Part shown: positions 1 through 7,896 of the stretch, piece by piece
Layout of the letters: each line of letters opens with the position of its first letter
Position numbering within the stretch: position 1 is the first letter of the stretch
Source of the DNA: Bryobacterales bacterium
GTDB taxonomy: Bacteria; Acidobacteriota; Terriglobia; Bryobacterales; Bryobacteraceae
Direction: 5' to 3'
Assembly: GCA_009697505.1 (NCBI GenBank)
Contig: SHUD01000026.1
Coordinates: 1 to 32,557 of the forward strand
DNA: 32,557 bases
The notes under the pieces: model-generated
Database searches by the model: none
What the model was told of the DNA's origin: nothing
The model's input: the letters and a program-made list of their open reading frames with translations, nothing else
Translations under genes and position numbers: made by a program

Positions 1-1230
1 CCCTGGTGGTCGGTGTGCATCCTCGCGCTCGCGGCTGCGATGGTCAGTGCGGTGGGCGGTGAGCCGGGAAGCGCGGTGTTCACGCAAAGAGTCCGCCTGG
101 ATCTGCTCGCGTATGCCAGCGTAGGACTCTTCGTCGCTGAACTGGCGCGCCGCGGCAGAAAGGCCGTGGACATCCTGCGCAACACCCAGCAGGAGGCGCA
201 GCACGGCGCCGACGCCATCTCGGAAATGCGCGCCGTGCTCGAAATGAGCCCCATCGGGCTGCTGACGGTCGATTCGCGAGGAAGGATCGGGATGGCAAAC
301 CCTTCCGCCTGCCGTCTATTGGGTTTCAGTTCAGGCACTCCGGAAGGCGATTCGGCGGAGCTCTACCTTCCCGCTCTCGCCAATCTCCGCCAGTCCCGGC
401 AGGTCACGAACTTGGCACAGACCATGATGGAGGCCGCCGGCCGCCGGCGCAGCGGTGAAACATTTCTGTCGCAGGCCTGCGTCTCTCATTACAATGACGG
501 CGCCGGACCATGCCTGGCCGTGGTGCTGTCCGACATGACCGAACTGATTCGCGATCGTGAGGAGACCGGCCTGAAACAACTCTTGAGCACTTCGAGAATC
601 GTGGCGGGAGCCGTTTCGCACGAGCTTCGCAATCTGGCGGCGGCGGCTTCCGTGCTCCGGCTCAACCTGGGTAAAGTGGACGGACTGCACGAGAATATCG
701 ATTTCCAGGCGCTGGAGACCGTGATCGATAGCATGCTGCGCGTATCCTCGGCGGAGTTGGCGGACGCCGGCGAAGGCGTGGGAGCAGGCCTGGATGTCAG
801 CGATCTCCTGCTGGAGCTGCGCACGATTATTTCCCCCGAGCTGACCGAAGCCGGAATCGATGCAAATTGGGAAATTCCCGACTCGCTGCCCGCGGTTCGC
901 GCGGACCGTTCGGGTCTCCTGCAAGTGCTCTTGAATTTGACCAAGAATAGCCGCCGCGCCGTCGAGCACACCCCCGCCGCCAGCATTCGCGTGGCCGCGT
1001 ACGCCCTGGATCAATCCGTGGTCATCCGCGTTGCGGATAATGGGCCCGGCATCCCCGCCGTGGAGCAGCTCTTCCAGCCGTTTCAACCGGGCGCCTCTGC
1101 GACGGGACTGGGTCTGTTCGTCTCTCGCGCCATCATCCGGACCTTCGGCGGTGAGCTTCACCACATCCGGCCAGCCGGCGAATGTGTGTTTTTGATCGAT
1201 CTTCCCGTTATACGGAGTGAGAATCAGTGA
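1..1230 (+). CDS. PAS-domain sensor histidine kinase, 5' end cut by window
   Basis: The frame is open to the window edge, so the N-terminus is missing; a GTG at 13 is only the first start-like codon. The visible N-terminal part has hydrophobic stretches typical of membrane segments. A PAS-like region follows (about residues 75-175, counted from the GTG), beginning near MSPIGLLTVDSRGRIGMAN. The H-box is SHELRN, with the phospho-accepting His at about residue 203. The ATPase domain shows an N-box (LLNLTKNSRRA), a G1 box (ADNGPGIP) and a G2 box (GLGLFVSRAI). It should autophosphorylate and pass phosphate to the regulator encoded next, whose GTG start overlaps this stop by 4 nt. The signal sensed is unknown. 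Confidence 0.9.
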   Translation, partial: PWWSVCILALAAAMVSAVGGEPGSAVFTQRVRLDLLAYASVGLFVAELARRGRKAVDILRNTQQEAQHGADAISEMRAVLEMSPIGLLTVDSRGRIGMANPSACRLLGFSSGTPEGDSAELYLPALANLRQSRQVTNLAQTMMEAAGRRRSGETFLSQACVSHYNDGAGPCLAVVLSDMTELIRDREETGLKQLLSTSRIVAGAVSHELRNLAAAASVLRLNLGKVDGLHENIDFQALETVIDSMLRVSSAELADAGEGVGAGLDVSDLLLELRTIISPELTEAGIDANWEIPDSLPAVRADRSGLLQVLLNLTKNSRRAVEHTPAASIRVAAYALDQSVVIRVADNGPGIPAVEQLFQPFQPGASATGLGLFVSRAIIRTFGGELHHIRPAGECVFLIDLPVIRSENQ

Positions 1231-1892
1231 TCGTGCCCGCCAAGACGCGTATCCTGCTCATCGACGACCATTCCCTATTCCGGGAAGCGATCGCGCGGCT
1301 GCTGGGGAGCGAACCGGATTTTGAGGTTGTGGGCGAATGCGCCACCCTGGAGGAAGGCCTCGCGCTCCTGCCGGCAGCCAACATCGACATGGTCTTGCTG
1401 GATATCAATCTTGGGCTGCAGCAGGGCGGCGCTTTCCTGCCTCTGGCGCGGGCGCAAGGTTTTTCGGGCAAGGTGCTGGTGGTGACAGCGGGCGTAAGCA
1501 AATTTGAAGCCGCGCGTCTCATGGAAAGAGGTTGCTCGGGAATCGTTCTCAAGCACGAGCGCCCGCAACTTCTGGTGGAACGCATTCGTGGACTCCGGCA
1601 GGAAGCCGCGGAAGCGCTGGCCGTCCCATCCTCCCGCGAAGTCAATTTGAATCCCACGGACGAAGCTGCACAGCGCCCCTTCACCCCTCGCGAGCGCCAG
1701 GTTCTGCGCGCCGTGTTTTCCGGACAGACCAACAAGGAAATCGCTTTCTCTTTGAATATTTCCGAGCCGCTGGTGAAGGCCGTGTTGCAACAGGTATTCG
1801 CCAAGACCGGAGTGCGCACGCGTTCGCAACTGGTGCGGACTGCCATCGAGCGGCATTGGAAGGACTTAGAGGAAGACGCGCAAGGCGTTTGA
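1227..1892 (+). CDS. NarL/LuxR-family response regulator
   Basis: A 221-residue two-domain regulator. The receiver domain (about residues 8-125) has the acidic pair D13/D14, phosphoacceptor D59 in VLLDIN, T87 and K109, the full conserved set. The C-terminal LuxR-type helix-turn-helix (about residues 150-212) contains FTPRERQVLRAVFSGQTNKE. The start is a GTG overlapping the kinase stop (GTGA), so the two are probably translationally coupled and form a cognate pair. It likely binds DNA when phosphorylated. Targets cannot be told from the window; the ccm operon 110 bp downstream on the same strand is one possibility. Confidence 0.93.
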   Translation: MIVPAKTRILLIDDHSLFREAIARLLGSEPDFEVVGECATLEEGLALLPAANIDMVLLDINLGLQQGGAFLPLARAQGFSGKVLVVTAGVSKFEAARLMERGCSGIVLKHERPQLLVERIRGLRQEAAEALAVPSSREVNLNPTDEAAQRPFTPRERQVLRAVFSGQTNKEIAFSLNISEPLVKAVLQQVFAKTGVRTRSQLVRTAIERHWKDLEEDAQGV

Positions 1893-1954
1893 GGCGATCA
1901 TGCTGTGAGCAGGCAGCTCTGCCGAACGGCAATACCAAGGCCCAGGCGCGGGAG

Positions 1955-1960
1955 TATAAT
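1955..1960 (+). promoter_or_regulatory. Possible -10 element of the ccm operon
   Basis: A perfect TATAAT lies about 45 nt upstream of the ccmE start, in the only non-coding gap before the operon. No good -35 hexamer is seen 16-18 nt upstream, so this is suggestive only. Confidence 0.3.
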
Positions 1961-2005
1961 GAGATCGAAGGAAAAGCCGTGGATCTAGAGCGGCGGGTGA
2001 GTTGA

Positions 2006-2434
2006 ATGAATAATTACTTCAAGTTTGGAATTCTGATTCTCGCGATCCTGGGTACGCTCGGATGGCTCGCAGTGGGTGGAATAAGCGAAACCAAGACGTA
2101 TTACAAGACGGTGGCGGAGATCGCGCAACTTAGTGAACAGGCCAAGGAAAAGCGTCTGCGCGTGGGCGGGGATATTGCGCCCCATTCGATTCAGCGCAAT
2201 GGCGCCGACGTGACGTTCACTTTGGCGCAAGACGCTCTTCGTTTGAAGGTCGTGTATAGCGGCGTCGATCCGCTCCCGGATACGTTCAGGGACGGTGCGC
2301 AGGCGTTGGCGGACGGCAGGCTGGGTCCCGACGGGGTGTTCCACGCCACCAAGATCCAAGCCAAGTGCGCCTCCAAGTACGAAGCCAAGCCCGTGATCAA
2401 CGGGAACGCGACGCCGGGCGTCCGCACCAGCTAA
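2006..2434 (+). CDS. ccmE: Cytochrome c maturation haem chaperone CcmE (CxxxY type)
   Basis: A 142-residue protein with one N-terminal membrane anchor (about residues 7-25) and a periplasmic beta-barrel (OB-like) domain. CcmE takes haem from CcmC/CcmAB, binds it covalently, and passes it to the CcmF/H haem lyase. In the classical protein the haem-binding residue is a His in an HxxxY motif. Here the same place reads KCASKY, giving C121 and Y125, so this is the Cys variant known from some sulfate reducers and archaea. It is the first gene of the ccm operon, with about 110 nt of untranslated sequence upstream and the repeat-bearing gap to ccmF downstream. Confidence 0.9.
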   Translation: MNNYFKFGILILAILGTLGWLAVGGISETKTYYKTVAEIAQLSEQAKEKRLRVGGDIAPHSIQRNGADVTFTLAQDALRLKVVYSGVDPLPDTFRDGAQALADGRLGPDGVFHATKIQAKCASKYEAKPVINGNATPGVRTS

Positions 2435-2494
2435 GCTATAGGATCGCGGCGAGCCGCGAAGGCGCGGTCAAGATTGAGCGCGGCATTAGAGCGA

Positions 2495-2555
2495 GCGCAC
2501 AGCTTGGCATTGTGCGCGGTTTGATTTGTGAGCGCACAGCGAATGCGTTGTGCGC
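2495..2555 (+). repeat. Two tandem hairpins between ccmE and ccmF
   Basis: Two imperfect copies, 37 nt apart, each contain the same inverted repeat GCGCACA ... TGTGCGC. The first is 2495-2501 with 2511-2517 (9-nt loop); the second is 2532-2538 with 2549-2555 (10-nt loop). Each copy continues with CGGT. They lie in the 144-nt ccmE-ccmF gap, the widest gap in an otherwise tightly packed operon, and end about 13 nt before the ccmF ribosome site. There is no U tract, so they are not ordinary terminators. They could be mRNA processing or stabilising structures, or protein-binding sites. Confidence 0.7.
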
Positions 2556-2578
2556 GGTGTATTAGATAGAGAGGCCTC

Positions 2579-4591
2579 ATGGAAAATCTCGGAACCCTCG
2601 CCATCCTGCTTGCATTTTGCTTTGCCGTCTACGCCGTGCTCGGCTCCATTGCCGGTAAGTTCGGCCGCCGTCCGTTCCTGGTGCTGAGCGCCGAGCGCGC
2701 CGTCTATTGCGTGTGGGGCCTGCTGACCGTAGCTGCCTCGCTGCTGGTCTACTCGCTGATGACGGGCGACTTCCGGCTGGCGTATGTCGCCGAACACAGT
2801 AATAAGTCGATGGACCTGGCCTATAAGTTCGCCTCCTGGTGGGGCGGCCAGGAAGGCTCCTTGCTGCTGTGGGCATGGCTTCTGGCGTCGTATTCCGCGA
2901 TTCTGGTGTTTCAGAACCGCCGCAAGTTCCGCGACATGATGCCCTACGTGACCGCGGTCCTCATGGCCACGGAAACATTCTTCCTGATCCTGATTTCTTT
3001 CGTCGAGCAACCGTTTAAGGTTCTGATGGCGGGCAAAGGTGTTGTCGATGCCGGCGATGGCCAGGGGCTGAATCCACTGCTCCAATACTGGACCATGGTG
3101 ATTCATCCGCCCATGCTGTATCTGGGTTACGTGGGCTTCACCGTGCCGTTTGCCTTCGCGATCGGCTCGCTGATCACCAAGCAGCCCGGCGATTCCTGGA
3201 TTCATACCACGCGCCGCTGGACGCTGGTGACCTGGATGTTCCAGACTACGGGGATTCTATTGGGCGCAGGCTGGGCGTATGCCGTGCTCGGATGGGGCGG
3301 CTATTGGGGCTGGGACCCGGTGGAGAACGCCTCGCTGCTGCCGTGGATCACGGCGACGGCGTTCCTGCACTCCGTGATGATGCAGGAAAAAAAGGGCATG
3401 ATGAAGATCTGGAACATCGTACTGGTATCTTCCACCTTCTTCCTGTGCATTTTCGGAACGTTTTTGACGCGCAGCGGCGTGGTGCAGTCGGTACATGCGT
3501 TTGCGCAGTCTTCGCTGGGCCGGTATTTCGTCGTATTCCTGGCGGTGGGCATCGCCGCCACCGTGTACGTGATTCTTAACCGCTTGGATTACCTCAAGAG
3601 CGAGGCGCAACTGGAAAGCGTACTCTCTCGCGAGTCGAGCTTCCTGTTTAACAACCTGATCCTGCTGGCGAGCTGCTTCGCCGTGTTGTGGGGAACGTTG
3701 TTCCCGGTGATCTCGGAAGCCGTCAGCGGTGAAAAAATCAGCGTGGACGGGCCGTTTTTTAACCGCGTGAATATTCCGATCGGGCTCGGCCTGTTGCTGC
3801 TGACCGGCGTTGGTCCGCTGATTGCGTGGCGCAAGAGTTCGGTGGAGAGCCTGAAGCGTTCCTTCTTTTGGCCCACGATTGGCGGCGTGGCGGTGGCCGG
3901 AGTATTGCTGGTGACCGGCGTACGGCACTTTTACGCCTTGATGTCATTTGCTTTGTGCGCCTTCGTCACCATCAGCATAGTCCTGGAGTTCTTCAAGGGC
4001 GCGAATGCCATCCGCGCCAAGAGCGGCCAGAACGTGGTGTCCGCGATGGTGGAACTGACGCACCGCAACACGCGGCGCTACGGCGGCTACCTGGTGCACC
4101 TGGGCGTGGTGCTCATGTTCATTGGTTTCACGGGCAAAGCGTTCGACATCAGCCGGACGTTGGAGGTGGAAAAAGGGCAGAAGGTGAACCTGGGCTCTTA
4201 TCAACTGCGGATCGGCGATGTGGAGTCCGGGCGCAACGATAACTATTCCTGGGAAGTCCTGAACGTCGCGGTGTCGAAGAACGGCCAGGATCTGGGCAAC
4301 ATGCGGCCGGAACGCCGCATGTACTTCGTTTCGCGGCAGCCCACCTCTGAAGTCACGATCCGGCGGCGCGCCCTCGACGATCTGTATCTCAACTTCGCGG
4401 GCGCGGCCAACGACGGCGACGGAACCGTGATTCAGGCGTACGTGTTTCCGCTGGTGAGCTGGATCTGGGTCGGCTACTGGGTGGTGCTGATCGGCACGCT
4501 CATCTGCTTGGTGCCGAGCAAGACTCGCCTCATGTACCCGCGGACCGAAGTGGTGGCAGTGGCTAAGAAGCATGCGAAAGTTCAGAACTAG
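2579..4591 (+). CDS. ccmF: Cytochrome c haem lyase subunit CcmF
   Basis: A 670-residue polytopic membrane protein of the CcmF/CcsA haem-handling family, near the usual length. The WWD haem-binding signature is at residues 239-255 (WGGYWGWDPVENAS). It is preceded by the family blocks SWWGGQEGSLLLW and QYWTMVIHPPMLYLGYVG, and a late conserved block GGYLVHLGVVLMFIGF is also present. It ligates haem delivered by CcmE to the CxxCH cysteines of apocytochromes on the periplasmic side. The ATG at 2579 follows a GAGAGG ribosome site at 2569-2574. The 3' end overlaps ccmH by 20 nt, so the two are probably co-translated. Confidence 0.96.
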   Translation: MENLGTLAILLAFCFAVYAVLGSIAGKFGRRPFLVLSAERAVYCVWGLLTVAASLLVYSLMTGDFRLAYVAEHSNKSMDLAYKFASWWGGQEGSLLLWAWLLASYSAILVFQNRRKFRDMMPYVTAVLMATETFFLILISFVEQPFKVLMAGKGVVDAGDGQGLNPLLQYWTMVIHPPMLYLGYVGFTVPFAFAIGSLITKQPGDSWIHTTRRWTLVTWMFQTTGILLGAGWAYAVLGWGGYWGWDPVENASLLPWITATAFLHSVMMQEKKGMMKIWNIVLVSSTFFLCIFGTFLTRSGVVQSVHAFAQSSLGRYFVVFLAVGIAATVYVILNRLDYLKSEAQLESVLSRESSFLFNNLILLASCFAVLWGTLFPVISEAVSGEKISVDGPFFNRVNIPIGLGLLLLTGVGPLIAWRKSSVESLKRSFFWPTIGGVAVAGVLLVTGVRHFYALMSFALCAFVTISIVLEFFKGANAIRAKSGQNVVSAMVELTHRNTRRYGGYLVHLGVVLMFIGFTGKAFDISRTLEVEKGQKVNLGSYQLRIGDVESGRNDNYSWEVLNVAVSKNGQDLGNMRPERRMYFVSRQPTSEVTIRRRALDDLYLNFAGAANDGDGTVIQAYVFPLVSWIWVGYWVVLIGTLICLVPSKTRLMYPRTEVVAVAKKHAKVQN

Positions 4592-5063
4592 TTTCCTCTT
4601 GGTCGTGATGGTGGCGGCCGCGCTGGCGCAAACCGCCAGCGATTTGGACTCGCCCGCGGTGAATCGTGTCGCGGCCAAGCTCAAGTGCAGTTGCGGTTGC
4701 AATCAGAACATGGCCTGCGTCATGCCGCCGGGATGCCCGATGTGCAAGACCAGCAAGACCAAGATCTTCGGCATGCAGAAAACGGGTATGAGCGACGACC
4801 TGATTCTGGCCCAATATGTCGCCGAAAACGGCAAGGACATCATCGTGATCCCGCCGGGCGCGGCCGGCTTCGCGGGTCCGTACATTGCGCTGGGCCTGGG
4901 GTTGATCGTGGTGTTGTGGACCATCCGCCGGTACATGCCGAAGCCCGGTCTTACGGCAGCAGGGGCCGCGGCGGGAGCGGCCGCGGGAACAGGTGGGGCT
5001 GCTCCCGATGTCGACGCGGAACTGATGGCGCGCATCGAGAAGGACACGGCCGATTTAGACTGA
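4572..5063 (+). CDS. ccmH: Cytochrome c maturation protein CcmH, six-Cys variant
   Basis: A 163-residue protein with a signal peptide or anchor (residues 4-20), a small periplasmic domain and a second membrane segment (about residues 98-117). CcmH normally carries LRCxxC and works with CcmF to keep apocytochrome thiols reduced. Here the motif is LKCSCGCNQNMACV followed by GCPMC, giving six cysteines (39, 41, 43, 49, 55, 58), which resembles the extended Cys motif of several non-proteobacterial CcmH proteins. The following helix (MSDDLILAQYVAENG) matches the family. The C-terminus is Ala/Gly-rich. The start lies inside the end of ccmF and the stop overlaps the next ATG (ATGA). Confidence 0.88.
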   Translation: MRKFRTSFLLVVMVAAALAQTASDLDSPAVNRVAAKLKCSCGCNQNMACVMPPGCPMCKTSKTKIFGMQKTGMSDDLILAQYVAENGKDIIVIPPGAAGFAGPYIALGLGLIVVLWTIRRYMPKPGLTAAGAAAGAAAGTGGAAPDVDAELMARIEKDTADLD

Positions 5064-5500
5064 TGAGCCTCGTCCTCGCCGTGGTCGCCGTTCTTGCCGT
5101 AACGTTACTGTACACGTTATTTGTTCGCGCCAAGGATATTCCGGCGCCGGATCCGGTGTCCCCCACAAGACATCTCGACGAGCGCAAGGCTGCGATTTAC
5201 GAGAACTTGCGCGATTTGCAGTTTGAGTATCGTGTCGGCAAGCTCTCGGATGCAGACTACGTGCAGACCAAGCTGGCTCTGCAAAAGGAATTGGGCGTGG
5301 TGGTGGCCGAGGCGGAGCGAGTGGTTTCCGGCAGACCCGCGCCGGTCGCGGCTGCAGCGGTGTCCGCGGCTCAAGCCGTGGCGGCCCCAGTCGCTGAGAT
5401 CGCCGCTGAGATCAAGACCGCGTGCACCTGCCCCCATTGCGGGGCCGAGTTCGCCGAAGCCATGAGGTTTTGTGGGGCGTGTGGAAAGGAAATGGCATGA
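5063..5500 (+). CDS. CcmI-like membrane protein with C-terminal zinc ribbon
   Basis: A 145-residue protein, starting at the ATG that overlaps the ccmH stop. The same frame is open further upstream, but that part is only ccmH read in another frame. It has one N-terminal membrane helix (residues 2-22), then a charged helical region (LDERKAAIYENLRDLQFEYR, then GKLSDADYVQTKLALQKEL) like the N-terminal part of CcmI. An Ala/Val-rich linker leads to a zinc ribbon with two CxxC pairs (CPHCG and CGACG). CcmI normally presents apocytochromes to the lyase with TPR repeats, which are absent here. The ribbon faces the periplasm or cytoplasm depending on topology, which the sequence does not settle. Confidence 0.75.
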   Translation: MSLVLAVVAVLAVTLLYTLFVRAKDIPAPDPVSPTRHLDERKAAIYENLRDLQFEYRVGKLSDADYVQTKLALQKELGVVVAEAERVVSGRPAPVAAAAVSAAQAVAAPVAEIAAEIKTACTCPHCGAEFAEAMRFCGACGKEMA

Positions 5501-6456
5501 GACTGGCGCTCTTCACGATTGCCTGTGCGCTGCCGCTGTTAGCCGTGGACGGCGTGGTCACCAACGTCACCACCGGAAAGCCGCAGCCCGGAGTCGCCAT
5601 CAGCCTGGTGCAGCCCAGTCAGAACGGCATGGTGCCGCTGGGCAATACGACCTCCGGCGCGCAAGGCGAATTCAAGATCGACAAGGAAATTCCTCCCGGA
5701 CCAGGCTTGTTGCAGGCTACCTTTCAAGGCACAACTTACAACCAGATCATTATTCCGCGGTCGCCGACTTCGGGAATCCAGGTTAAGGTTTATGACGCGA
5801 CCAACAAGGCCGGCGTCGCCCGCATGCTGGAGCACCTGATCCTGATCGAGCCCACCCTCGACAGCATCCGGGTCAGCGAGACCTTCGTGCTGGGCAACGA
5901 AACCAACACGACGTTCAATGATCCGGCGAAGGGATCGATTCAGTTTTATTTGCCGGAAGCGACCGGTGGCAAAGCACAAGTGGTGATCACCGCGCCGGGC
6001 GGCATGCCCATCTCGCGGCCGCCGGTGAAGATTACTCCGCCGGGTTTCTACAAAACGGATTACCCGGTCAAGCCGGGCGAAACGCGCATGGATGTGAGCT
6101 ACACTGTGCCCGCGGCGGATAAGTTTTCCGGCAAAGTGGTGGCCTCGGCAACGGCCACGCATCTGGTGACGCCGCCGGCGGTCACGCTCACCGGCGACGG
6201 CATCGAATCCGCTGGCCAGGAGCCGCAGACCAAAGCGCATATCTACAATCTGGCCGGGCTCGACTACAACGTGTTGATCGAAGGCGTCGGATCTCTGCGC
6301 GGCGAGCCTGCGCCAGCGGCGGGTGACGACAGTGGGTCGCCTCAAGTGGTAATCAAGACGCCGCGCATTTACTCGCAACTGCCGTGGGTGCTCGGACTGG
6401 CATTCGCCATTCTGGCTCTGGGCGGCGTGATGCTCTACCGGCGGGGTGCTGCGTGA
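5497..6456 (+). CDS. Secreted, C-terminally anchored protein of the ccm operon
   Basis: A 319-residue protein from the ATG overlapping the previous stop (ATGA). It has a cleavable signal peptide (about residues 1-16, LFTIACALPLLAVDG). Next comes a carboxypeptidase-regulatory-like beta domain (about residues 17-90, DGVVTNVTTGKPQPGVAISL and a GEFKI turn), then a longer beta-rich middle. A C-terminal membrane helix (about residues 296-314) ends in RRG. It would be periplasmic and held in the inner membrane. It sits with no gap between the CcmI-like gene and ccmA, so a role in cytochrome maturation is likely from context, but no catalytic motif is visible and I do not recognise a named family. 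Confidence 0.8.
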   Translation: MRLALFTIACALPLLAVDGVVTNVTTGKPQPGVAISLVQPSQNGMVPLGNTTSGAQGEFKIDKEIPPGPGLLQATFQGTTYNQIIIPRSPTSGIQVKVYDATNKAGVARMLEHLILIEPTLDSIRVSETFVLGNETNTTFNDPAKGSIQFYLPEATGGKAQVVITAPGGMPISRPPVKITPPGFYKTDYPVKPGETRMDVSYTVPAADKFSGKVVASATATHLVTPPAVTLTGDGIESAGQEPQTKAHIYNLAGLDYNVLIEGVGSLRGEPAPAAGDDSGSPQVVIKTPRIYSQLPWVLGLAFAILALGGVMLYRRGAA

Positions 6457-6478
6457 GCAGCGAGGAAGAAGGCCGCGT

Positions 6479-7183
6479 GTGAGTGCGGCGGCGCTCGAAG
6501 TAGACGGCGTCTGGAAACACTACGGCGACTTTCCGGCTCTGCGCAATATCCAGTTGCGCATCGAATCCGGCTCGACGCTGGCGCTGCTGGGCCGCAATGG
6601 GGCGGGCAAGACGACTCTGCTGCGCATTTTGGCGGGTCTGTCGAAAGCCTCGGAAGGCAGCGTCCGCATGGGAGGCTCCGACGTCCGTCAGGAGGCTACA
6701 CGGCGGCGCATCGGCGTGTTGGGCCACGGAATTTCTGTTTACGACGAACTCTCGGCCACCGAGAATCTGGTGCTGTTCGCCAAGCTCTACGGGCTGGAGA
6801 ACCCGGAAAAGCAGGCGCTGGCGTGGCTCGAGCGCGTCGGGCTGGAACGTGTCCGTGATGGTCTGGTGCGCGAATTCTCACGCGGCATGCGGCAGAGGCT
6901 GGCGGTAGCGCGCGCATTCCTGCACGAGCCCGAAATTCTGTTGCTGGACGAGCCCTTCACCGCGCTCGATGACCGCGCGATCGCCGTGCTGCAATCGTTG
7001 CTGGCGAATGCGCACGCCACCGGGCGGACCATCGTCATGTCCACGCACCAGTTGAAGGAAGCGCTGGAACTGGCGACGCACGTGGCTCTGATCCAGCGCG
7101 GCCAGTTGGCGTTCTCCGGGGAGCGCACGTCACAGATGGTCGAGGACACAGGCTGGCTCTACCGGACCTATGGGGAAAACTGA
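6479..7183 (+). CDS. ccmA: Haem exporter ATP-binding protein CcmA
   Basis: A 234-residue ABC ATPase. Walker A is GRNGAGKT (residues 38-45), the ABC signature FSRGMRQR (133-140), Walker B ILLLDEP (153-159), and the switch His lies in MSTHQ. With CcmB it uses ATP to release haem-loaded CcmE from CcmC. The GTG at 6479 was chosen because a purine-rich ribosome site (GAGGAAGAAGG, 6462-6472) sits 6 nt upstream; an in-frame GTG at 6446 would lie inside the preceding gene and add 11 basic residues without a ribosome site. ccmB follows after 3 nt. Confidence 0.93.
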   Translation: MSAAALEVDGVWKHYGDFPALRNIQLRIESGSTLALLGRNGAGKTTLLRILAGLSKASEGSVRMGGSDVRQEATRRRIGVLGHGISVYDELSATENLVLFAKLYGLENPEKQALAWLERVGLERVRDGLVREFSRGMRQRLAVARAFLHEPEILLLDEPFTALDDRAIAVLQSLLANAHATGRTIVMSTHQLKEALELATHVALIQRGQLAFSGERTSQMVEDTGWLYRTYGEN

Positions 7184-7186
7184 GCC

Positions 7187-7870
7187 GTGAAAACGTTCTT
7201 ACGGGCCGCGGCCGCTGTTGCCTCCAAGGATCTGCGCTCCGAGCTGCGCACCAAGGAGGCGTTCAACGCCTCGTTTGCGTTTTCGATGGTGATCCTGGTG
7301 CTGTTCAGTTTCGCCTTCGATCCGTCCTCGGAGGAATTGAGCACCATTTCCGGCGGTCTATTGTGGCTGGTATTTTCCTTCGCCGGAGCGCTGGTGCTCA
7401 ATCGCAGCTTTGCCCGCGAGTTGCAGAACGATTGCCTGGACGCTTTGATGTCGGCACCCGTCCCCGTGGCGGCGGTGTTTTTCGGCAAGACCTTGGCCAA
7501 TTACTTTCTCCTGATGATCGTGGAGATCGCCGCGCTCGCCGTTTTCGCGGTCTTGTATAACACGCACTTTTCCGCGCAGTTCTGGCCCGTGGTGCTGGTG
7601 ATGCTGCTGGGAACCTGGGGCATGACGGTGATTGGGACTATGTTCAGCGCGCTCACCGTGAACCTGCGCATGCGGGAAATGATGCTGCCGACGCTGGTCT
7701 ATCCGCTGCTGATTCCCGCTCTGATGGCCGCCATGACGCTGACCAGCGATCTGATGAACGGGACGCCGCTCGGCGCGGGCAACATGATCTGGCTGCGGGT
7801 GCTGGCCGGGTTCGACTTCATCTACACCATCCTCGCCATGGTATTTATTGATATTGTTCTCGTGGGGTAA
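7187..7870 (+). CDS. ccmB: Haem exporter membrane protein CcmB
   Basis: A 227-residue membrane protein with about six hydrophobic helices. Typical CcmB features are an N-terminal KDLRSELRTKEAF amphipathic region, FARELQNDCLDALMSAPV, GTMFSALTVNLRMREMMLPT and a YPLLIPALMA helix. It is the permease partner of CcmA. It starts with GTG 3 nt after ccmA. Its stop codon lies within the first copy of a 17-bp tandem duplication that also covers the ccmC start. Confidence 0.92.
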   Translation: MKTFLRAAAAVASKDLRSELRTKEAFNASFAFSMVILVLFSFAFDPSSEELSTISGGLLWLVFSFAGALVLNRSFARELQNDCLDALMSAPVPVAAVFFGKTLANYFLLMIVEIAALAVFAVLYNTHFSAQFWPVVLVMLLGTWGMTVIGTMFSALTVNLRMREMMLPTLVYPLLIPALMAAMTLTSDLMNGTPLGAGNMIWLRVLAGFDFIYTILAMVFIDIVLVG

Positions 7871-7896
7871 ACCAAGATGTGGGGTAAACCAAGATG
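7863..7896 (+). repeat. 17-bp exact tandem duplication at the ccmB/ccmC junction
   Basis: TGGGGTAAACCAAGATG occurs twice back to back (7863-7879 and 7880-7896). The first copy carries the ccmB stop, the second the ccmC ATG. The ATG of copy one opens a 6-codon frame (MWGKPR) whose TGA overlaps the ccmC start as ATGA. Confidence 0.95.

Noticed and set aside
1893-2005. Small gene between the response regulator and ccmE
   Set aside because: The open frame continuing from 1532 is a shadow of the regulator gene; no start signal or recognisable protein.
2486-3205. Long minus-strand open frame opposite ccmF
   Set aside because: Shadow of the membrane-protein gene; no domain pattern, His/Gln-rich.
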